The notes under the pieces were generated by a model. That model saw only the letters and a program-made list of their open reading frames with translations. It ran no database searches and was not told where the DNA came from. Of a DNA stretch of 64,000 nt, positions 40,036 through 48,067 are shown piece by piece (position 1 is the first letter of the stretch; every line of letters begins with the position of its first letter). The position numbers and the translations under genes are program-made. The stretch covers positions 1-64,000 of the forward strand of contig CAVYPA010000021.1 of NCBI GenBank assembly GCA_963770295.1, written 5' to 3'. The DNA is from AWTP1-13 sp963770295. Its GTDB lineage: Bacteria; Pseudomonadota; Alphaproteobacteria; Rhizobiales; Hyphomicrobiaceae.

Positions 40036-40707
40036 TCAGTAGTTGGGCGAGGCTTCAGCGTGCTGCATGTGGGGCATAATTTGCGAAGCTTGGATCGCCT
40101 GCAGGCGATTGCTCGCGTTCATTTTTTTGTACAGGCTCGTCATGTAGTGTTTGATGGTACTCACTTTTAATCCAAGTTTATCGGCAATCTCGTGATTGGT
40201 TAGCCCCTGCGACGCATGGTCGAGCATTTGCTGTTCTCGATAGCTCAAGCCCGAACTCTTCCTGGCGTCTTTCGCCACCAGCGGACCACCGCGCGCCTCT
40301 GTTAGCAATCGAGAGGCAAGTTCGGGCGTAATGAATGGTTTGCCCGCGTCGATCGTCTCGATTGCCTGCACGAGTTCGGCGCCGCTGACGGCCTTGAGAA
40401 TATAGCCCGCGGCACCGATGGCGAGGGCCTTTGACACGCTCAGCGGGTCGTCGCGCGCGGTGAGGACCGCAAGTTTGCACTGCGAACGGTTATTGGCGAT
40501 CTCCTGCGCGGCAGCGAATTTTTCCAGCGTGCCCATATTCAGCAGCAGGATGTGGGGGTCCTTCTCGCGGAGTGCCTGTCGCGCATCCATAACTGTGGCG
40601 CCCTCGGCAACAAGGAGGAGTTGGCTTGAGCGGGCGATGGCTTGCACGACACCGAGCCGGAAAAGCGGGCAAGTATCGATTACGGCAACGCGGATCGGAC
40701 TATGCAT
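40036..40707 (-). CDS. LuxR-type regulator with Asn at the phosphorylation site
   Basis: 223 residues, clearly paralogous to the regulator at 23947: receiver (about 5-120) and LuxR helix-turn-helix (LSYREQQMLDHASQGLTNHE ... LKVSTIKHYMTSLYKKMNA). The phospho-acceptor is replaced: HILLLNMG has Asn57 where the paralogue has Asp57 (DVLILDIA), and the acidic pocket is IDTCP. The Thr (VLTARDD) and Lys (YILKA) are kept. An Asp-to-Asn change usually prevents phosphorylation, so this may be constitutive or respond to another signal. The second ATG (40707) is preferred, since GAGGG is too close to the first. An FNR-like palindrome lies 145 nt upstream. Confidence 0.87.
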   Translation of the reverse strand: MHSPIRVAVIDTCPLFRLGVVQAIARSSQLLLVAEGATVMDARQALREKDPHILLLNMGTLEKFAAAQEIANNRSQCKLAVLTARDDPLSVSKALAIGAAGYILKAVSGAELVQAIETIDAGKPFITPELASRLLTEARGGPLVAKDARKSSGLSYREQQMLDHASQGLTNHEIADKLGLKVSTIKHYMTSLYKKMNASNRLQAIQASQIMPHMQHAEASPNY

Positions 40708-40852
40708 GGGCATCCCTCAATCTCGTGTTCCAAGGGGCCTCTTTGGCGACGGGATCAACGGCACGATCGTGCGTAGCCGTCGCGCCGTATCCGCCTCAAT
40801 GGCCCCCACGCGCTCGGTTGCAACAAGCAAGCACCACCGCGATGTGCGAGGC

Positions 40853-40866
40853 TTGACCTAGGTCAA
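40853..40866. promoter_or_regulatory. FNR-like palindrome in divergent region
   Basis: TTGACCTAGGTCAA, a perfect palindrome differing from the FNR consensus by one base in each half. It lies 145 nt upstream of the regulator at 40707 and 234 nt before the gene at 41101. Confidence 0.6.
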
Positions 40867-40919
40867 CCGCCAGGCGGACATCTCGTCACAGGTCGAATGT
40901 GTGGTCAGTGCCAGGCATC

Positions 40920-40959
40920 GGGAGGGGGCATTGGGAGGGGCATTGGGAGGGGCATTGGG
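40920..40959 (+). repeat. G-rich 12-bp tandem repeat, G-quadruplex candidate
   Basis: GGGAGGGGCATT is repeated three times (the first copy has one extra G) and followed by a further GGG, giving seven G-runs with loops of one or four bases. It lies between two FNR-type boxes in a divergent promoter region. Confidence 0.7.
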
Positions 40960-40998
40960 CGCGAACGCTACGCGCTTGCCTGCGTCATCTGCGCAGCG

Positions 40999-41012
40999 TT
41001 GATCCAAATCAA
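40999..41012 (+). promoter_or_regulatory. FNR box for small membrane protein
   Basis: TTGATCCAAATCAA, perfect consensus, 88 nt before the start at 41101. Confidence 0.85.
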
Positions 41013-41100
41013 TGCGGGCGACATCCGCCAGCGGCGCTACTCCCGGCAACCGGCTCGAGCTATCGCTGCAGCAGGGCGCCTCACACAAAGGATCGAAGCA

Positions 41101-41289
41101 ATGTCGGACGGGAACCTCGACAATTCGGAGTTCGGCAGGGAGCCCAGAGTGTCGGCGGAATTCGTTTGGTCCACGCTTCTGGTGCTGGCTTTAGCCGGCG
41201 GTGTGCTGCTGTGGGCGTATTTGGCTCCACGACCCATCTCGCCCGGCTTTCGGGCGGCGGAAGATCCTGCATTTTCGTCTGGGGGTTGA
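41101..41289 (+). CDS. Small single-span membrane protein
   Basis: 62 residues: a charged N-terminus (MSDGNLDNSEFGREPRVSAE), one hydrophobic helix FVWSTLLVLALAGGVLLWAYL (about 21-41), and a short polar tail. AAGGATCG lies before the ATG, and a perfect FNR box is upstream. Both support a real, low-oxygen-induced small protein. Function unknown; proximity to fixK and cco genes suggests a link to respiration, which is inference only. Confidence 0.65.
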   Translation: MSDGNLDNSEFGREPRVSAEFVWSTLLVLALAGGVLLWAYLAPRPISPGFRAAEDPAFSSGG

Positions 41290-41502
41290 AGGCAGCCACG
41301 CCGCCGCGCCGCGTCGGCCACGACCTCGCAGGAGCAAGGCGCCTCATGCTTTGAGACCAGTTCGGCAAGCTCGCGGGCGATGATGCTGGCGAGCCTCGCC
41401 GGCGCTCGTCCCGACGCAACAGCGCCCGGTGGGCGCCGGCTGGTTTTCAAGGCAACGGACCGAGGCAAGGCAAGCCCCCTGCCACCCAACGGAGGGCTTC
41501 CC

Positions 41503-41516
41503 TTGATCGGGATCAA
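41503..41516 (+). promoter_or_regulatory. FNR box for gene at 41580
   Basis: TTGATCGGGATCAA, perfect consensus. Its position implies transcription starting near 41550, so the start codon should be downstream of that point. Confidence 0.82.
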
Positions 41517-41579
41517 ACCCAGGGTCGGACGCCCGTGCGACACTCTCAAGATCTGAAAACAAAGCCCAGCGGCCCCCGC

Positions 41580-42086
41580 GTGATCAACTCCTCAACCTCG
41601 CGCTTTGCGGTTGCCACCTTCGACAGCTGGTCCGGCATACATACAACCTTGCAGGATCTGGGTACGGGCGGCTCCAAGCTGGGCGATCTCAATTGCCTCG
41701 GCCTGCACAGGGTGCTGGCTCAGAGCGGTGGGCTCATGGCTGCGGCACCATCGCTTGGATTGCGCGAGCTGCCGTTTCAAAAAAACCCAGAGCTGATCAG
41801 CTGTACATCCGGTCCGGTTGCCGATCGCCTGGCCTGGCGACTTGCGCTTGGCGCGCCCACGCTGCACTCAGCCCTCACGCATTGGTTAATTCCGCGCCAC
41901 GCGGCTCAGCTGCAACGTGCGGTCGAGGACGGCAGGATCATTCTCTGGGTGCAATTGTTTGATAACGACGACGAACGCCGCGCCTATCAGAGTTTGCTGG
42001 CACGAAGCTCCAATTCCGTCGGTGTTCATGACCTGCTTGCTGGTGAAGCGCAGCGCCAGATCGGCGCGCAAGCTCCGACGCGCTAG
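41580..42086 (+). CDS. Uncharacterised stress-like cytoplasmic protein
   Basis: 168 residues from the GTG at 41580. An in-frame GTG at 41535 lies only 18 nt after the FNR box and would be upstream of the expected transcript start, so the later one is chosen. Features: FAVATFDSWSGIHTTLQDLG near the N-terminus, LGAPTLHSALTHWLIPRHAA, then DGRIILWVQLFDNDDERRAY and SSNSVGVHDL at the end. The ending resembles small proteins annotated as general stress protein 17M-like or DUF1269-type, but I am not certain. No signal peptide or transmembrane helix. Confidence 0.7.
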   Translation: MINSSTSRFAVATFDSWSGIHTTLQDLGTGGSKLGDLNCLGLHRVLAQSGGLMAAAPSLGLRELPFQKNPELISCTSGPVADRLAWRLALGAPTLHSALTHWLIPRHAAQLQRAVEDGRIILWVQLFDNDDERRAYQSLLARSSNSVGVHDLLAGEAQRQIGAQAPTR

Positions 42087-42087
42087 C

Positions 42088-42117
42088 CGTTACAAAGCGT
42101 TACAAACCGTGACAAAT
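42088..42117 (+). repeat. Three 10-bp direct repeats (CGTTACAAA iterons) upstream of fixK
   Basis: CGTTACAAAG, CGTTACAAAC and CGTGACAAAT follow one another without gap, so each starts one helical turn after the last. They begin 2 nt after the previous stop codon and end 77 nt before the fixK start: probably a regulator binding array. Confidence 0.65.
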
Positions 42118-42194
42118 TGTTGCTCAAGGACGCAACGGCGGTGACGGCCGGGTGGTGAGCTTCATGCGGATCAAGATTTGCAGGGAGCAGACCG

Positions 42195-42920
42195 ATGTTG
42201 ATGCAATCACCACAAGCCCTGGCACCACATGTCCTGGCCCACCGCGCATTCGCGCCGCCCTCCCTGACGCCAGCCCAGCTCACCTGCGGCTTTGAGCAAA
42301 AGCTCGCTCACGGCGTCTTGCGCCGCGTCGAATGCAAGGAGTTGCTGTTTGCCGAGGGAGATCCGGCGAGCCACGTCTACCGCATCGAGACCGGTGCCAT
42401 TGCTCTCAACAAGGTGTTAGCCGACGGTCGCCGGCAAGTCATTGGTTTTGCCTATCCCGGTGACTTGATTGGACTGGGCGTCGAGGGCGAGCACGTGATG
42501 AACGCGCAGGCCGTCAAACCCACGCGCGTGCGCTGTTTACCGGTTTCAACCCTGCGCCAATCCATTGCCGAGGATCCAGCGCTTGGCATCAAGCTCTACG
42601 AGGCCCTGGCGCGCGAGCTGGCGGCGACCCGCGATTTGATGCTGACCACCGGGCAGCGCAGCGCGGTTGAGCGTGTCGCCAGCTTCTTGCTGGCTTTCTC
42701 GCGGCGCAATCGACGCATTGGCCAGGATCCCAAGAGTTTTGAGCTGCCGATGACCAGGACCGACATCGGCGACTTCCTCGGCCTCACCATCGAGACGGTC
42801 AGCCGAACCTTCAGCAAGCTCAAGCAGCTCGGCCTGATCGAGCTGCCCTGCAGCAGCCGCGTCAAGCTCCTCAACATTGGGGCGCTGCAGGGTCTAGCCG
42901 ACGGCGAGCAGGGGCCCTGA
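42195..42920 (+). CDS. fixK: FixK-like Crp/Fnr regulator
   Basis: 241 residues. Crp/Fnr fold with effector domain about 35-160 (ECKELLFAEGDPASHVYRIE, then GRRQVIGFAYPGDLIGLG) and helix-turn-helix TRTDIGDFLGLTIETVSRTF with E-x2-S-R, so it should bind the same TTGAT-N4-ATCAA sites as FNR. The N-terminal region has only scattered Cys and no C-x2-C cluster, placing it with FixK rather than FNR. GGGAG precedes the ATG. It sits directly before ccoN, and the intergenic box at 42947 is its likely target. Confidence 0.88.
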   Translation: MLMQSPQALAPHVLAHRAFAPPSLTPAQLTCGFEQKLAHGVLRRVECKELLFAEGDPASHVYRIETGAIALNKVLADGRRQVIGFAYPGDLIGLGVEGEHVMNAQAVKPTRVRCLPVSTLRQSIAEDPALGIKLYEALARELAATRDLMLTTGQRSAVERVASFLLAFSRRNRRIGQDPKSFELPMTRTDIGDFLGLTIETVSRTFSKLKQLGLIELPCSSRVKLLNIGALQGLADGEQGP

Positions 42921-42946
42921 TCCAATTAGCCGTTGCTCAGAGCAAT

Positions 42947-42960
42947 TTGACCTAGATCAA
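42947..42960 (+). promoter_or_regulatory. FNR/FixK box for ccoNOQP
   Basis: TTGACCTAGATCAA, one mismatch, 59 nt before the ccoN start codon. Confidence 0.85.
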
Positions 42961-43019
42961 GGTAGCCGCGCAGCGACCCGGCCATAGCTGCCTCGCTCGC
43001 GCATAGGGATGAAGCGGAC

Positions 43020-44675
43020 ATGGCCGACAAGAGTGTGGAAGGGCGCGCCGCCCTCGCCGATTGCCTGGCCCTGGTGGCCTGCCTTGCCTGTGCCGGGCTT
43101 GGGGCGGCCCTGTTAGTTGCCTCCGACAGCGCCGGCCTGGCTTTTCATGGCCTGCTGCTGCTGGTTGGATCCCTTGCCGCCTTGGGGTGTGTTGTCGAGT
43201 TCTCCTTTGATTCGCTGCGACGACTGCCCACCGGCTACATGGATGGCCCCATCAAAGTGGCGGCCATTGCCGCGCTGATTTGGGGCATCGCCGGCTTTGT
43301 GGTGGGCGACCTCATAGCCTGGCAGCTCGCCGTTCCGGCTTTGAACCTTGATCTGCCCTGGACCAGCTTCGGGCGCCTGCGCCCGCTCCACACCTCGGCG
43401 GTGATCTTCGCCTTCGGCGGCAACGTTTTGATCGCCACCTCGCTTTATGTCGTGCAGCGGACCTGCCGTGCGCGCTTGCCCGGGCGCTGGGCGCCCTGGT
43501 TCGTCGTCTGGGGCTACCAGCTGTTCCTGCTGATCGCCGGAACCGGCTACCTCCTCGGTATTACGCAGAGCAAAGAATATGCCGAGCCCGAATGGTATGC
43601 GGACCTTTGGCTAACCGTGGTGTGGGTCGTCTATTTGGCCATTTTCCTTGGCACCTTGGCGAAGCGAAAAGAGCCGCACATCTACGTGGCGAATTGGTTC
43701 TACCTGGCTTTCATCGTCACCATTGCCATGTTGCACCTTGTCAACAACGCGGCGATCCCCGTCAGCTTGACGAATCCCAAGAGCTACATTGTCTATGCGG
43801 GCGTGCAGGACGCCATGACGCAGTGGTGGTACGGGCATAACGCCGTCGGCTTTTTTCTGACCGCCGGCTTTCTCGGCATCATGTACTACTTCATTCCGAA
43901 GCGTGTTGAGCGACCGATCTATTCCTATCGTTTGTCGATCGTGCATTTCTGGACGCTGATCTTTCTCTACATCTGGGCCGGCCCGCACCATCTGCACTAC
44001 ACGGCCCTCCCCGACTGGGCCCAGACGCTCGGCATGACCTTCTCGATCATGCTGTGGATGCCGTCTTGGGGCGGCATGATCAACGGGCTCATGACGCTGT
44101 CTGGCGCCTGGGACAAGCTGCGCACCGATCCGGTCGTGCGGTTTCTGGTGGTCTCGGTGGCCTTCTACGGCATGTCGACCTTCGAGGGGCCGGTGATGAG
44201 CATCAAGGCGGTCAACTCGCTCTCCCACTACACCGATTGGACCATCGGTCACGTGCACTCCGGTGCCCTCGGCTGGGTGGCGATGGTGTCCTTCGGCGCG
44301 CTCTATTGCCTGCTGCCCTGGTTGTGGAACCGGCGCGGGGTCTATTCGCTCCGCCTGGTTGAATGGCACTTCTGGACGGCAACGCTGGGGATCCTGCTCT
44401 ACATCACGGCGATGTGGGTGTCCGGTATCACGCAAGGGCTGATGTGGCGCGCCTACGATCGATTGGGTTTCCTGCAGTATTCCTTCATCGAAACCGTCGA
44501 GGCCATGCACCCCTACTATGTCATCCGTGCGATCGGCGGTCTCCTGTTCATCGCTGGTGCCCTGATCATGGCCTACAATGTCTGGCGCACCGTGCGCGGG
44601 GATGAACCCGTCGACGCCGCCGAACAACTTTCGATCGCTCCTGCAGCGCCACTCAACATCGGCGCGACGGCCTAG
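43020..44675 (+). CDS. ccoN: cbb3 cytochrome c oxidase subunit I
   Basis: 551 residues, about 14 membrane helices. Catalytic subunit of the high-affinity cbb3 oxidase carrying heme b and the heme b3-CuB site; it reduces O2 and pumps protons. Characteristic stretches: RPLHTSAVIFAFGGN (heme b His), YGHNAVGFF (CuB region with the cross-linked His-Tyr region of cbb3), GPHHLHY (CuB His pair), and IGHVHSGALGW (heme ligands). The N-terminus has an extra hydrophobic pair of segments before the conserved core at about residue 70. GGGATGAAG before the ATG. Confidence 0.96.
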   Translation: MADKSVEGRAALADCLALVACLACAGLGAALLVASDSAGLAFHGLLLLVGSLAALGCVVEFSFDSLRRLPTGYMDGPIKVAAIAALIWGIAGFVVGDLIAWQLAVPALNLDLPWTSFGRLRPLHTSAVIFAFGGNVLIATSLYVVQRTCRARLPGRWAPWFVVWGYQLFLLIAGTGYLLGITQSKEYAEPEWYADLWLTVVWVVYLAIFLGTLAKRKEPHIYVANWFYLAFIVTIAMLHLVNNAAIPVSLTNPKSYIVYAGVQDAMTQWWYGHNAVGFFLTAGFLGIMYYFIPKRVERPIYSYRLSIVHFWTLIFLYIWAGPHHLHYTALPDWAQTLGMTFSIMLWMPSWGGMINGLMTLSGAWDKLRTDPVVRFLVVSVAFYGMSTFEGPVMSIKAVNSLSHYTDWTIGHVHSGALGWVAMVSFGALYCLLPWLWNRRGVYSLRLVEWHFWTATLGILLYITAMWVSGITQGLMWRAYDRLGFLQYSFIETVEAMHPYYVIRAIGGLLFIAGALIMAYNVWRTVRGDEPVDAAEQLSIAPAAPLNIGATA

Positions 44676-44683
44676 AGGCGACC

Positions 44684-45412
44684 ATGAAGCACGAAGTGTT
44701 CGAGAAGAACTCCCTCATCCTGTTGATCGGCGTGCTGATCGTTGTCTCCATCGGCGGCCTGGTGCAGATCGCGCCCTTGTTCTGGGTCGACAGCACGATT
44801 GAGAAGGTCAAGGGCATGCGCCCTTATAGCCCGCTGGAACAGGCGGGCCGCGATATTTACGTGCGTGAAGGTTGCTATGGCTGTCACAGCCAGATGGTTC
44901 GGACCCTGCGCGATGAAGTCGAACGCTATGGCCACTACAGCCTGGCGGCCGAAAGCATGTACGATCACCCGTTTCAATGGGGCTCCAAGCGCACCGGCCC
45001 AGATCTGGCGCGCGTCGGTGGCAAGTACTCGGATCAGTGGCACAGCGAGCATCTGATCAATCCGCGCGCGCTGGTGCCCGAAAGCATTATGCCGGGCTAT
45101 CCGTGGCTGGCGGAGACCAAACTCGATGTGCGCGACACCCGCGAGAAGCTCAAAACGCTCAAGCGCGTTGGCGTGCCCTACACCGACGACATGCTGGCAA
45201 AGGCCGAGCAGGATCTGGTCGCGCAGGTCTCGCCCGATAGCCGCAGCGCCGCGGAGTTTCTGCGGCGCTACCCCAAAGCCAGGGTTGCCAAGTTCGACAA
45301 CAAGCCCGGCACGCAACCGAGTGAGCTCGATGCCTTGGTGGCCTACCTGCAAATGTTGGGAACGCTCGTTGACTTTGCCACTTTCGACGCATCCGGACCC
45401 AACCTGCGCTGA
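44684..45412 (+). CDS. ccoO: cbb3 oxidase subunit II, monoheme cytochrome c
   Basis: 242 residues. N-terminal membrane anchor (SLILLIGVLIVVSIGGLVQI) and a periplasmic cytochrome c domain with heme site CYGCHSQMVR; Met ligand likely in PESIMPGYPWL. Passes electrons from CcoP to CcoN. Starts 8 nt after ccoN. Confidence 0.96.
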   Translation: MKHEVFEKNSLILLIGVLIVVSIGGLVQIAPLFWVDSTIEKVKGMRPYSPLEQAGRDIYVREGCYGCHSQMVRTLRDEVERYGHYSLAAESMYDHPFQWGSKRTGPDLARVGGKYSDQWHSEHLINPRALVPESIMPGYPWLAETKLDVRDTREKLKTLKRVGVPYTDDMLAKAEQDLVAQVSPDSRSAAEFLRRYPKARVAKFDNKPGTQPSELDALVAYLQMLGTLVDFATFDASGPNLR

Positions 45413-45421
45413 AGGTTCGTC

Positions 45422-45598
45422 ATGACCTACGATACCGTTGCCAGCGTCTGCCAGGTCGTCTCGTTGTTGCTGTTCGTGGCGATGTTTCTCGCCGTGTTGG
45501 CGTATGCATTAAAGCCCGCCAATGGGTCGCGCTTTGAAGCCGCGCAGCGCCGAGCCCTCGACCTCGACCCTCCACGGCCCGAGAAGACCACGTCATGA
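45422..45598 (+). CDS. ccoQ: cbb3 oxidase subunit CcoQ
   Basis: 58-residue single-span protein: MTYDTVASVCQVVSLLLFVA and following hydrophobic residues to about 30, then a basic and acidic tail (EAAQRRALDLDPPRPEKTTS). Position between ccoO and ccoP and size are those of CcoQ, which stabilises the complex. Its TGA overlaps the ccoP start codon in an ATGA. Confidence 0.92.
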   Translation: MTYDTVASVCQVVSLLLFVAMFLAVLAYALKPANGSRFEAAQRRALDLDPPRPEKTTS

Positions 45599-46467
45599 GC
45601 ACGGAAAAGCGTGAGATCGACCCCGTCACCGGCGTAGAGACCACCGGCCATGAATGGGACGGTATCAAGGAGTTGAACAAGCCGCTCCCCAAGTGGTGGG
45701 TCTGGACCTTCTATGCCACTATTGTGTGGGCCGTCGGCTATTGGATCGCCTACCCGGCTTGGCCAACGAGCCACGCCTACACCAAGGGCATTTTCGGCTA
45801 TAGCCAACGCGACGTGGTCGCTAAAGACATCGCCGCTGCGCAGTCCGCGCAAACGGCCTATCGCGACCAGCTCAAAGGGACGCCGCTAGCCGACGTTCGC
45901 CTCGACCCGGACCTCTATCGCTTTGCCGTCGGCGCCGGCAGCGCCGCGTTTCAGCACAATTGTGCGCCCTGTCATGGTCGCGGCGCGCAAGGCTTTATTG
46001 GTTATCCAAACCTCAACGATGACGATTGGTTGTGGGGGGGCAGCCTTGAAGAGATCGAGCGAACCATCAGTTTTGGCATCCGCAGCGACAGTCAAGAGAC
46101 GCGCGCCGCGCAGATGCCGCGCTTCGGTCTCGATCAGCTCCTTTCCGACAAGGAAATCGCCGACGTGGTCGAGTATGTTCTGTCTCTTTCGGGTAAGTCC
46201 AAGGCGCTGGACGCCATCGCTCGGGGCCAAAAGACGTTTGCGGATCAATGTGCCTCGTGTCACGGCAGCGACGGCAAGGGGAAATCCGAGCTGGGCGCCC
46301 CGGATTTGACGGATGCAATTTGGCTCTATGGCGATAGCCGGCAGGCGGTGTTTGAAAGCGTGCGCACGGGGCGCGGGGCGGTGATGCCCGCCTGGGCCGG
46401 CCGGCTTGACCCGGCAACCCTCAAGGCGCTGGCGCTCTACGTGCACGGCCTGGGCGGGGGCAAGTAA
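45595..46467 (+). CDS. ccoP: cbb3 oxidase subunit III, diheme cytochrome c
   Basis: 290 residues. N-terminal cytoplasmic segment HEWDGIKELNKPLPKWWVW and one membrane helix (about 35-52), both typical of CcoP, then two cytochrome c domains with heme sites CAPCH (about 122-126) and CASCH (about 218-222). Met ligands in RAAQMPRFG and GAVMPAWAG. Electron entry point of the oxidase. Overlaps ccoQ by 4 bp. Confidence 0.96.
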   Translation: MSTEKREIDPVTGVETTGHEWDGIKELNKPLPKWWVWTFYATIVWAVGYWIAYPAWPTSHAYTKGIFGYSQRDVVAKDIAAAQSAQTAYRDQLKGTPLADVRLDPDLYRFAVGAGSAAFQHNCAPCHGRGAQGFIGYPNLNDDDWLWGGSLEEIERTISFGIRSDSQETRAAQMPRFGLDQLLSDKEIADVVEYVLSLSGKSKALDAIARGQKTFADQCASCHGSDGKGKSELGAPDLTDAIWLYGDSRQAVFESVRTGRGAVMPAWAGRLDPATLKALALYVHGLGGGK

Positions 46468-46477
46468 CGAAATCGCC

Positions 46478-46491
46478 TTGCGCCAGATCAA
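46478..46491 (+). promoter_or_regulatory. Degenerate FNR box before ccoG
   Basis: TTGCGCCAGATCAA: one perfect half-site, two mismatches in the other. It is 83 nt before the ccoG start and could allow separate control of ccoGHIS. Confidence 0.4.
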
Positions 46492-46574
46492 GGTCGATCC
46501 GGCCGACGCTGAGACACTGAGCCGGATCAAAAGGCTGAGGGCGTCCATGATGCAGAGCAGATGTTGTGACGCCG

Positions 46575-48059
46575 ATGGATGATGCCCTCCTCCCCGCATC
46601 GTCGCAGCAGGCCGCGCCCGGCGTGCTGCGGCATAATGTTGTCGCCGTCAACAAGGCGGGCGACCGCCAGCTCTACGCCAACCGCCAGAAGGTCTATCCG
46701 AAGCTTGCCCACGGCACCTTTCGCTCCTTGAAGTGGCTGGTGATGGCCGTCACCCTCGGCATCTACTACGGGCTGCCGTGGTTGCGTTGGCACCGCGGTC
46801 CAGACCTCCCCGACCAGGCCGTTTTGCTCGACATTGCGCACAATCGCTTCTTCTTTTTCTTTTTGGAGATCTGGCCGCAAGAATTCTATTTCGTGACCGG
46901 CCTGCTGGTGCTTGCGGCGCTCTCACTCTTTCTTATCACCTCGGTCGCGGGCCGAGCCTGGTGCGGCTACGCCTGCCCGCAAACCGTTTGGACCGACCTC
47001 ATGATCGTGGTCGAGCGCTTTTGGCAGGGTGACCGCAACGCCCGCATCCGTCTCGACAAGGAGGCGTGGGGAGCCGCAAAGGTCATTCGCAAGACCATGA
47101 CGCATCTCTCCTGGCTCCTGATCGGGGCGCTGACCGGTGGTGCGCTGGTGTTCTATTTCCGTGACGCGCCGACGCTCGCCGGCGAACTTGTGACCGGCGC
47201 CGCGCCCGGCATTGCCTACCTATTCTTGGGGATCTTCACCGCAGCCACGTATTTGCTCGGCGGCATCGCCCGCGAGCAAGTGTGCATCTACATGTGTCCT
47301 TGGCCACGCATCCAAGGCGCGATGGTCGATCATGAAACGCTCCTCGTCACCTATCGCGCCGGGCGCGGAGAGCCGCGCGGTGCCCACAAGAAAGGCCAAG
47401 CCTGGGACAACCGCGGCGATTGCATCGATTGCAAGGCCTGCGTTGCCGTCTGCCCGATGGGTATCGATATTCGCGATGGCGCCCAGCTGGAATGCATTCA
47501 GTGCGCGCTGTGCGTCGATGCCTGCAACGACATCATGCGCAAGGTCGATCGACCCCTCGACCTCATCGCCTATGACACCCTTGCGGGACAGGCAGCCGCC
47601 GCGCTGGGCAAACCTGCAAAAGTGCAATTCGTGCGCGCCCGAACGCTGCTCTATGCCGGGCTCATCGCCGGAGTGGGCGCGATCATGCTCGCCGCCGTGT
47701 TGCTGCGCACGACCCTCGAAATCAACGTGCTGCACGAGCGCAATCCGCCCTTCGTTACTCTTGCCGACGGCAGCATTCGCAATGCCTATACCGTCAAGAT
47801 CCTCAACAAGCGGCAGGAGCCGCGTGCGTTCCGCTTGGCGGCCAAGGGCCTGCCGGCGGCGCAAATCGCCATCGCCGGTGGCGGCGATCCGGGCTCGCTT
47901 GGCGTCGCTACCGACGATGTGCGGGATTTCCGGGTGCTGGTGACCGTTCCGGCGGCAGCGGTGTCGCGCTTGGACCGCGGCCCCACACCGTTCCAACTGG
48001 TGGTCACCGACAGCGCGTCCGGTCAGATCAACGAACGCATGACGCATTTCCAAAGGTAG
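46575..48059 (+). CDS. ccoG: Cbb3 oxidase assembly protein CcoG (FixG/RdxA)
   Basis: 494 residues. Polyferredoxin membrane protein needed in copper handling for cbb3 assembly. Membrane segments at about 55-75, 95-125, 165-190, 200-225 and 345-365. Cys motifs: CGYACP, CIYMCPW, and two 4Fe-4S clusters CIDCKACVAVCP and CIQCALCVDAC. A C-terminal Ig-like domain follows the last helix. The start is ambiguous: ATG at 46575 or an in-frame GTG at 46566; neither has a strong ribosome site. Confidence 0.94.
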   Translation: MDDALLPASSQQAAPGVLRHNVVAVNKAGDRQLYANRQKVYPKLAHGTFRSLKWLVMAVTLGIYYGLPWLRWHRGPDLPDQAVLLDIAHNRFFFFFLEIWPQEFYFVTGLLVLAALSLFLITSVAGRAWCGYACPQTVWTDLMIVVERFWQGDRNARIRLDKEAWGAAKVIRKTMTHLSWLLIGALTGGALVFYFRDAPTLAGELVTGAAPGIAYLFLGIFTAATYLLGGIAREQVCIYMCPWPRIQGAMVDHETLLVTYRAGRGEPRGAHKKGQAWDNRGDCIDCKACVAVCPMGIDIRDGAQLECIQCALCVDACNDIMRKVDRPLDLIAYDTLAGQAAAALGKPAKVQFVRARTLLYAGLIAGVGAIMLAAVLLRTTLEINVLHERNPPFVTLADGSIRNAYTVKILNKRQEPRAFRLAAKGLPAAQIAIAGGGDPGSLGVATDDVRDFRVLVTVPAAAVSRLDRGPTPFQLVVTDSASGQINERMTHFQR

Positions 48060-48067
48060 ACGCTCCG

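Noticed and set aside
40920..40959. CRISPR-like array
   Set aside because: Repeats of 12 bp without spacers and no cas genes nearby; it is a simple G-rich tandem repeat.
42161..42174. FNR-like TTCATGCGGATCAA before fixK
   Set aside because: It has one mismatch and lies only 20 nt before the start codon, inside the likely transcript. It could be a repressor site but is not supported.
43611..44627. Long minus-strand open frame opposite ccoN
   Set aside because: A compositional shadow of the transmembrane coding sequence; ccoN itself is unmistakable.
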